Part shown: positions 1 to 4,792 of the stretch, piece by piece
Position numbering within the stretch: the stretch's first letter is position 1
Layout of the letters: each line of letters begins with the position of its first letter
Assembly (NCBI RefSeq): GCF_938039775.1
Contig: NZ_CALHTQ010000067.1
Span: 1 to 6,883, forward strand
DNA length: 6,883 bases
Reading direction: 5' to 3'
Source of the DNA: an uncultured Mogibacterium sp.
Lineage (GTDB): Bacteria > Bacillota_A > Clostridia > Peptostreptococcales > Anaerovoracaceae
Notes under the pieces: generated by a model
The model's input: the letters and a program-made list of their open reading frames with translations, nothing else
Databases searched by the model: none
Told to the model about the DNA's origin: nothing
Program-made: the position numbers and the translations under genes

Positions 1-11
1 GACGCAGAATA

Positions 12-2138
12 ATGCGCTTTGTAATACTTCACGAATCGAGCTCTAGGATACGTGTGCGTCTGCCACATTACAGGATGACGATGGAGCAGGCGGATATTCT
101 GGAGTACTACCTAAGAAATAAACCATTTGTCGTGCAAGCTACTATTCACGACAGAACGAGCGATGCGTCGATTAGATATAGGGGTGGCGCAGAGGGACGA
201 AAGGCTCTTCTCGAAGCACTAAAAGAATTTTCGTATAGTGATGAAGAGGCTATAGCACTAGTACCAGAGCAGACCAGCAGGGCACTTGATCATAAGTACC
301 AGGAGAAGATGGTGAACATGCTTATGTTCAGAACTCTTGGTAAACTATTCTTGCCAATATGGGTACGAAACGGTGTGACGATAGTAAAGAGTGTCAAGTT
401 CATCGCTCAGGGTATAAAATCGCTGTCTAAGGGTAAACTGGAGGTTGCAACACTTGATGCTACTGCAATCACGGCATCTATGCTGAGAGGAGATTTTGAC
501 ACTGCATCATCTGTAATGTTCCTACTCAACGTAGGAGACACACTAGGTGAGTGGACTCGCCGCAAGTCGGTTACAGACCTCGCAAGCGTCATGTCCCTTA
601 ACGTGACAAAGGTATGGAAGAGGACAGATGATGTCGACGTGCTAGTAGATGTCAAAGAGATAAAGCCAGGAGATAAGATTGTCGTTAGAATTTCTAACGT
701 TATTCCGTTAGATGGAAAAGTTGTTGAAGGTTCCGTTTCTGTAAACCAGGCGACTATGACTGGTGAATCTATTCCAGTTCGCAAGGAAGCTGGCGGATAC
801 GTTTATGCAGGAACTGTCGTTGAAGATGGAAGTTGCGTAATTGAAGTTGCCCAGTCTGCTGGAACGGGTAAGTATGATCAGATTGTAAAGATTATCGAGG
901 AGTCGGAGAAGCTCAAGTCTGAGACAGAAGAGAGAGCATACCATCTTGCGGATAGACTGGTTCCGTATTCACTAGCGGGAACAGTAATAACATACCTGCT
1001 GACCAGAAATGTGACGAGAGCGTTGTCATTCCTAATGGTAGACTTCTCTTGTGCCCTAAATCTAGCGATGCCACTTTCGATGCTATCCGCAATCAAGGAA
1101 GCTAGCAAGTATGACATCTCTGTAAAGGGCGGGAAGTTCCTTGAGGCAACCGCAACGGCAGATACTGTAGTATTTGATAAGACAGGGACGCTGACACACG
1201 CTACACCGTCTGTAGTAGATATTATTACTTTTGGTGATGCAAAAGAAGAGGAGAGTTTGCGCATTGCAGCTTGCCTCGAAGAGCATTATCCACACTCTGT
1301 TGCAAATGCAGTAGTTGAAGAAGCCAAGAAGCGCCATATCTCGCACGAAGAGATGCATTCGAAGGTTGACTATGTAGTTGCTCATGGAATTTCGAGTAAT
1401 ATCGACGGGAAGAATGCGATTATTGGCAGCTACCACTTCGTAGTTGAGGATAGGAAGAGCGTAGTGCCAGATGGCGAAGAAGGCAAGATCGATACACTGC
1501 CAACGGAGTATTCGCATCTGTACCTAGCTATCGACGGAGTGCTACAGGCTGTCATCTGTATATTTGACCCGCTTAGAGAAGAGGCTGCTGATGTAATCAA
1601 GGAGCTCTATGAACTCGGAGTGTCAAAGGTGTGCATGCTCACGGGAGATAATGAGAGAACGGCTGCAGCAGTAGCTAAGAAGCTCGACCTCACGGAGTAT
1701 CGTGCAGAGGTGCTTCCTGAAGATAAGCTTGCATTTATAAAAGCGGAGCATGCAGCAGGACGAAAGGTAATCATGGTTGGCGATGGTGTTAACGATGCAC
1801 CTGCTCTATCTGAATCAGATGTTGGAATTGCTGTAAATGAAGGCGCTGCGATTGCGAGAGAAATCGCCGATATAACTATTTCATCGGATGACCTGCGCAG
1901 AATCGTACTTCTGAGAAGGATAAGCATGCAGCTGATGGAGAGAATCGATAACAACTACAAGTTCATCGTTGCATTCAATGCAGGGCTTATTGGACTAGGA
2001 GTTGCAGGAATTTTAACACCTTCCTCATCTGCGTTATTCCACAACGGATCGACTATACTGAGTGGACTATATAGTACAACACCGCTGTTAAGTGAGTCGG
2101 AAGAAGATATCAAGGAGTTGGATTATGAAGAAGCATAA
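12..2138 (+). CDS. P1B-type heavy-metal-transporting ATPase, metal unknown
   Basis: A 708-residue ion pump that should use ATP to export a transition metal across the cytoplasmic membrane. Catalytic motifs are intact: TGES at 250-253 (actuator), DKTGTLT with phosphorylated Asp389, an HS pair at 428-429 where P1B pumps usually have HP, MLTGDN at 542-547, and GDGVNDAP at 590-597. Residues 1 to about 75 look like a degenerate HMA domain (SRIRVRLP near the start) with no CxxC metal site. Hydrophobic segments lie near 109-133, 146-178, 314-331, 336-361 and 651-692. The metal-site helix reads DFSCALNLAMP (344-354), so FSC replaces the usual CPC and the substrate cannot be inferred by the CPC rule. 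The last helices carry HNGST (677-681). The ATG at 12 fits the HMA-domain start, but only 11 upstream bases are visible and no ribosome site is seen, so a slightly earlier start is possible. A small membrane-peptide gene overlaps its 3' end. Confidence 0.93.
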   Translation: MRFVILHESSSRIRVRLPHYRMTMEQADILEYYLRNKPFVVQATIHDRTSDASIRYRGGAEGRKALLEALKEFSYSDEEAIALVPEQTSRALDHKYQEKMVNMLMFRTLGKLFLPIWVRNGVTIVKSVKFIAQGIKSLSKGKLEVATLDATAITASMLRGDFDTASSVMFLLNVGDTLGEWTRRKSVTDLASVMSLNVTKVWKRTDDVDVLVDVKEIKPGDKIVVRISNVIPLDGKVVEGSVSVNQATMTGESIPVRKEAGGYVYAGTVVEDGSCVIEVAQSAGTGKYDQIVKIIEESEKLKSETEERAYHLADRLVPYSLAGTVITYLLTRNVTRALSFLMVDFSCALNLAMPLSMLSAIKEASKYDISVKGGKFLEATATADTVVFDKTGTLTHATPSVVDIITFGDAKEEESLRIAACLEEHYPHSVANAVVEEAKKRHISHEEMHSKVDYVVAHGISSNIDGKNAIIGSYHFVVEDRKSVVPDGEEGKIDTLPTEYSHLYLAIDGVLQAVICIFDPLREEAADVIKELYELGVSKVCMLTGDNERTAAAVAKKLDLTEYRAEVLPEDKLAFIKAEHAAGRKVIMVGDGVNDAPALSESDVGIAVNEGAAIAREIADITISSDDLRRIVLLRRISMQLMERIDNNYKFIVAFNAGLIGLGVAGILTPSSSALFHNGSTILSGLYSTTPLLSESEEDIKELDYEEA

Positions 2139-2205
2139 GTTTTTCGCATGGGCAACAGTTTTCTGCTTTGCTATGACAATGGTGACAGGATACAAGAAAC
2201 GCTAG
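2125..2205 (+). CDS. 26-residue single-helix membrane peptide
   Basis: A small gene, by its signals probably real. A good ribosome site (AAGGAG, 2112-2117) lies 7 bases before the ATG, inside the ATPase gene, and the two reading frames overlap by 14 bases. This suggests translational coupling. The peptide begins MKKHK, has one hydrophobic stretch of about 18 residues (FFAWATVFCF onward), and ends GYKKR, so it would be a single helix with positive charge on both sides. I cannot assign a family. Short one-helix proteins are known to modulate some membrane transporters, so a role as an accessory subunit of the upstream metal pump is a reasonable inference but untested. It is followed by the hairpin terminator, which makes it the last gene of the ATPase unit. 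Confidence 0.6.
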   Translation: MKKHKFFAWATVFCFAMTMVTGYKKR

Positions 2206-2252
2206 TTTAGGCCGATTATATATCTTGTATTTGAGACTTTAAAGTTACTAAA

Positions 2253-2288
2253 AAAAGCAGAACCTTTCAGGTGAAGGGTTCTGCTTTT
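2253..2288. terminator. Bidirectional intrinsic terminator
   Basis: Inverted repeat with 16-bp arms (2253-2268 and 2273-2288), one G-T wobble and a 4-base loop (AGGT). The core is GCAGAACC/GGTTCTGC. The top strand ends in TTTT. On the bottom strand the run of A at 2251-2256 becomes a U-run after the stem. It therefore serves both the rightward ATPase unit and the leftward lysR/PrdA-like unit, whose stop codon is 42 bases away. The 124 bases between the two genes (2206-2329) show nothing else. Confidence 0.88.
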
Positions 2289-2329
2289 GTATGCAACTAA
2301 AGTTTGAAATGGCATGCGTTCTGAACGTG

Positions 2330-3580
2330 CTATAACAGTGAATGTATCGCTCCGTCAAGAACTTCGCATGGTGTCATAAAGATAGGTGGATTGTCTCTAT
2401 CCCTAGTCATGTATGCTCCTATCACACCAGCAGGCTGATTTGGGAAGACCATCGTGTCATACATATTTCCTAACCCAGAGCAGATTTTAACAAGTCCGAT
2501 ACGCATTTTCGAAGCTCTTTCTGTCATGATGAAATCTTCAGAGTTAGTGATATCAGCAGCTTTCATTGCTGCTCGTATTTCGTTTAACACGTAGTCAGCC
2601 ATTTGATGTGCTGCAAGAATTCCTTCTGCTGTACGCCCTTCACCTTCTTCAAAAAGAAAATCAAAATGCAGTATGATATCAGTTGATTTTGGTGTTCCGG
2701 CACAATCGAAGCATACATGCTCATCGAGCATACCTTCTGATGAACCGATATTTGCAGGTTGAAAACCGCTGCCATATTCAACGCCATTTAGCATCACAGA
2801 TATGCCTTCAAGCTGCCGAGTTACTCCGGTTCCAAGCACACCACCCTCTTTGCAAGCGATTGGCATAAAATCAAGATTTGAATTGATGAATATGTGCTTG
2901 TTATCAGTAGGATGTATAAAGTTTATAGTGCATTCTCTTATGCGCGGCTCAGCTGCAACCAAGGAGCTTGTAACATCTGCGCGCAGGGTGAGTCTATTCC
3001 CATCGATCGATGTATCACTGCCGAATTCAGCTTCAGATATTGTTATGTATTTTCTTCTCAATGAATTAATAATTTTATTTGCTCCGACATATTTTTTCGA
3101 ATGATTTTTGAAAGAATATAATTTTTTTACCTTGCTCTTAAGTATCTTAATAGCCTTATATGCATCAATATCTGCAAGATTATTTTGCCCAACTACACAA
3201 GATTCATAACCAGATGATTCCTTGTTGAAGTCAATTATGGTTTCAACATACGGACTTGTAGCAACTAGCCGACCTTGGAGACCTATATAGCTAAGTCCGA
3301 CTGATGGAATATCGTGTAAGCCAAGCTGTTCTATGACATTGACAAAATCTATGTGGTGATTGCCCCAGCCATCAATTGCAACTATCGCACCATCGAGATT
3401 TAGCTGTGCACTCATCTCTCCGGTGGCTGTGGCCGTTGCGATTTTGGCATCGAAATTTTCTGAGACTCCATTTTCTATTATTCCAATGAAATTAACCTCT
3501 GTATCGCTTATAAGTCTGCGTGTTATAGGGCAGTTATAGTGATGAAGCGAGGTCATTTTGATACTTGGTCCAAGTCCCAT
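2330..3580 (-). CDS. Circularly permuted, cysteine-less PrdA-like protein (PrdE-PrdD-like fusion)
   Basis: A 416-residue protein built from both halves of the D-proline reductase proprotein PrdA in reversed order. Residues 1-152 match the part of PrdA after its self-cleavage cysteine: GLGPSIKMTSLHHY resembles CIGPATKEMTRHY, and GWGNHHIDF (71-79) resembles GFGNNHIDF. By hand, 63-133 aligns without gaps to PrdA 475-545 with 27 of 71 identities. Residues 166-416 match PrdA from about 163 to 413: TSIDG (190-194), GSSEGMLDE (279-287), SGLGNMYD (368-375), and the C-terminal LDGAIHSLL matching RDGSIHALT. The protein ends where PrdA would have Thr-Cys, so no pyruvoyl cofactor can form in the PrdA manner. 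PrdA's N-terminal 80 residues and acidic linker are absent. Start chosen by AAAGGAG (3588-3594) 7 bases before ATG. It lies 49 bp after lysR, probably co-transcribed. Classical prd operons encode separate non-catalytic relatives PrdD and PrdE, which this may fuse. Function unknown: partner, scaffold or sensor are possibilities. Confidence 0.85.
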   Translation of the reverse strand: MGLGPSIKMTSLHHYNCPITRRLISDTEVNFIGIIENGVSENFDAKIATATATGEMSAQLNLDGAIVAIDGWGNHHIDFVNVIEQLGLHDIPSVGLSYIGLQGRLVATSPYVETIIDFNKESSGYESCVVGQNNLADIDAYKAIKILKSKVKKLYSFKNHSKKYVGANKIINSLRRKYITISEAEFGSDTSIDGNRLTLRADVTSSLVAAEPRIRECTINFIHPTDNKHIFINSNLDFMPIACKEGGVLGTGVTRQLEGISVMLNGVEYGSGFQPANIGSSEGMLDEHVCFDCAGTPKSTDIILHFDFLFEEGEGRTAEGILAAHQMADYVLNEIRAAMKAADITNSEDFIMTERASKMRIGLVKICSGLGNMYDTMVFPNQPAGVIGAYMTRDRDNPPIFMTPCEVLDGAIHSLL

Positions 3581-3629
3581 GTTAATTCTCCTTTCGTAAT
3601 ACAGTCATGCAAATACTTAAGGTTAATAG

Positions 3630-4511
3630 TTACACCTCTGGGTGCTCAAAATATGACTGTATAGCATAGATGAATGATCTCGTTATAGGAGGAGCGTTAT
3701 TAAGACTCCTTATACTGATTCCGAGATCTCGCGAATAACGTGGTTCGAGAGGCATAGTTGCGTAATTTCCAGGTCGGCCTTTGCAAGACAGGCTAGGCAA
3801 AATAGCAAGACCTAACCCGTGTCCAACCATACCTAGAATAGTGGCATCATCTCTCGATGAAAGTACGATGTTAGGGTGTGTGCTGGTTTGCTCAAGAATC
3901 TTGTTGACATCGTAATCAACGCCTTTTTCTGAGAGGATAAAAGGCTTTTCGTTAAATTCGCAGATCGGAAAACTTGATATATTATCATCCAAATGATAGT
4001 CCGTAGGCAAAACGGCTACCATTGGATCATTGATGAGATGTATAAAGTCAAAGCCCATGGAAGAAGGCTTGCTGCATATTGCTAGATCGACTACGTAATC
4101 GGAGACCCAGTTGTCCATATCTTCGCAGCATCCTTCTTTAATTGCGATATCGACGTTCGGATGAGCCTCGAGAAAAGTTTTTATAATATTTGGAAGTGCA
4201 ACATTAGCAACACTTGAGTATGAGCCCACTTTGATGCTACCAACCTCAAGACCATGCAAGTCATAGATAAACTGCTCAAGGCGTTCATTTTCTGCAAGAA
4301 ATCTTTTTACGTAGAACAAAAAATCTGAACCTAAAGATGTAAGATGCACACCATATCTATCGCGCTTGAACAACTGTATACCCACCTCTGATTCAAGCGA
4401 TTTAAGCATATGGCTAACAGCGGACTGAGTATATCCAGTGAGCTTTGCAGCACGTGAGATCTGTTTTGTCTCGGCCGTAATCACGAACACCTTGCATTTC
4501 TTTATATCCAT
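3630..4511 (-). CDS. LysR-family transcriptional regulator
   Basis: A 293-residue DNA-binding regulator of normal LysR length. Residues 1-60 form the winged helix-turn-helix (ISRAAKLTGYTQSAVSHMLK, then LESEVGIQLFKR). A linker helix follows, and from about residue 90 (GSIKVGSYSSVANVALP) comes the periplasmic-binding-protein-like effector domain, including GHGLGLAILP near the end. The start at 4511 is preferred over an in-frame ATG at 4577, because GGGAGG (4516-4521) precedes it and the longer form would add a hydrophobic tail before the helix-turn-helix. It is transcribed away from prdA and together with the PrdA-like permuted gene, with a 281-bp shared control region. LysR proteins typically regulate a divergent neighbour and themselves, so prdA and this unit are the obvious targets. 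The effector is unknown; proline or a related metabolite is only a guess from context. Confidence 0.92.
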   Translation of the reverse strand: MDIKKCKVFVITAETKQISRAAKLTGYTQSAVSHMLKSLESEVGIQLFKRDRYGVHLTSLGSDFLFYVKRFLAENERLEQFIYDLHGLEVGSIKVGSYSSVANVALPNIIKTFLEAHPNVDIAIKEGCCEDMDNWVSDYVVDLAICSKPSSMGFDFIHLINDPMVAVLPTDYHLDDNISSFPICEFNEKPFILSEKGVDYDVNKILEQTSTHPNIVLSSRDDATILGMVGHGLGLAILPSLSCKGRPGNYATMPLEPRYSRDLGISIRSLNNAPPITRSFIYAIQSYFEHPEV

Positions 4512-4515
4512 AATG

Positions 4516-4521
4516 CCTCCC
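4516..4521 (-). promoter_or_regulatory. Ribosome binding site fixing the lysR start
   Basis: GGGAGG on the minus strand, 4 bases before the ATG at 4511. The spacing is rather short, but the match is strong and it supports the 293-residue form over the 315-residue one. Confidence 0.7.
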
Positions 4522-4527
4522 ATTAAT

Positions 4528-4597
4528 AATATTAATAGCAAAATGATGGAAATTGGATTAAAGCGTTGAAAAATCAAAGATATGAAAAATATTAATA
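4528..4597. repeat. Two copies of AATATTAATA, 60 bp apart
   Basis: The 10-bp word AATATTAATA occurs at 4528-4537 and at 4588-4597, exactly 60 bp (near six helical turns) apart. The first copy lies within a 7-1-7 palindrome (4522-4536) close to the lysR start; the second lies inside the T-N11-A dyad. Same-face spacing would suit a pair of regulator sites, but the sequence is AT-rich, so chance is possible. Confidence 0.4.
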
Positions 4598-4600
4598 TCT
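4578..4600. promoter_or_regulatory. Candidate LysR box (T-N11-A dyad)
   Basis: A perfect 6-bp inverted repeat AGATAT-N11-ATATCT. It fits the T-N11-A pattern bound by LysR-family proteins, and lies 67 bp upstream of the lysR start in the divergent region shared with prdA. It is likely the primary recognition or autoregulation site of the adjacent regulator. Confidence 0.5.
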
Positions 4601-4650
4601 GACTGTATTTATTTATCGCTATTCAAATAACTTATCCATCGTTAGAATGA

Positions 4651-4666
4651 TAGCAGAAAGCTGCTA
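4651..4666. promoter_or_regulatory. Dyad TAGCAG-N4-CTGCTA, possible activator site
   Basis: A perfect 6-bp inverted repeat with a 4-base centre (AAAG), ending 26 bp before the candidate -24 element of prdA. It could be bound by an enhancer-binding activator or by the LysR protein. Read as RNA it would be a small hairpin, but it lies upstream of the transcript start predicted from the sigma-54 element. Confidence 0.35.
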
Positions 4667-4692
4667 GTGATGCAATTAACTAGCATAGCTGA

Positions 4693-4708
4693 TGGCCACA
4701 GCCATGCT
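4693..4708 (+). promoter_or_regulatory. Candidate sigma-54 (-24/-12) promoter of prdA
   Basis: TGGCCA-N5-ATGCT has the invariant GG-N10-GC spacing of sigma-54 promoters and matches TGGC at -24 and TGC plus T at -12. The A-C of the -24 box and the first T of the -12 box differ from consensus. The predicted start is near 4719, giving a leader of about 74 bases. In Clostridioides difficile the prd genes are driven by sigma-54 (SigL) with the activator PrdR, which supports this reading; no prdR is in the window. It overlaps an imperfect 12-bp inverted repeat (4680-4691 with 4699-4710). No convincing sigma-70 promoter was seen in front of prdA. Confidence 0.5.
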
Positions 4709-4752
4709 GGTAACTTGAGAGGCAAATGCACACAAGCTTTCGTAACATTAAA

Positions 4753-4783
4753 CCTTAAATCTTTATTTCAACTTTTTTTAAGG
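4753..4783 (+). promoter_or_regulatory. Weak leader hairpin that could mask the prdA ribosome site
   Basis: CCTTAAA (4753-4759) is perfectly complementary to TTTAAGG (4777-4783), and the second arm includes the first three bases of AGGAGG. It has seven pairs, mostly A-T, and a 17-base loop, so it would be only marginally stable. It could tune translation of prdA but may be chance. Confidence 0.25.
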
Positions 4784-4786
4784 AGG
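4781..4786 (+). promoter_or_regulatory. Ribosome binding site fixing the prdA start
   Basis: A perfect AGGAGG, 6 bases before the ATG at 4793. This selects a 601-residue PrdA beginning MSITKETVQAHLKDPA over an in-frame ATG at 4667 that would add 42 residues and has no comparable site. Confidence 0.9.
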
Positions 4787-4792
4787 CAACTA

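Noticed and set aside
407..2000. Long minus-strand open frames within the ATPase gene
   Set aside because: They are antisense to a gene with all its catalytic motifs, show no recognisable domain, and have the low-complexity Ser/Thr/Leu make-up typical of shadow frames.
2311..2329. Readthrough of the TAG stop of the permuted gene to regain a Thr-Cys site
   Set aside because: The codons after TAG read HVQNAC and soon reach another stop; they do not resemble the TCIGPA motif, so the end at the cleavage point looks genuine.
2206..2329. Search for a small RNA or further gene between the convergent units
   Set aside because: Only the terminator hairpin is seen; no further open frame with a start signal.
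4536..4551. Possible sigma-54 promoter for lysR on the minus strand (AGCAA then N5)
   Set aside because: The -12 half looks right, but the essential GG of the -24 half is missing.
4512..4577. Longer LysR form starting at 4577
   Set aside because: It would put a hydrophobic stretch (IILLLILLM) before the DNA-binding domain; the GGGAGG at 4516-4521 and normal family length support the start at 4511.
4667..4792. In-frame upstream ATG extending PrdA by 42 residues
   Set aside because: The ATG at 4793 has a perfect AGGAGG at ideal spacing and gives the usual PrdA N-terminus (MSITKETVQAH). The extension has no good ribosome site and overlaps the candidate promoter.
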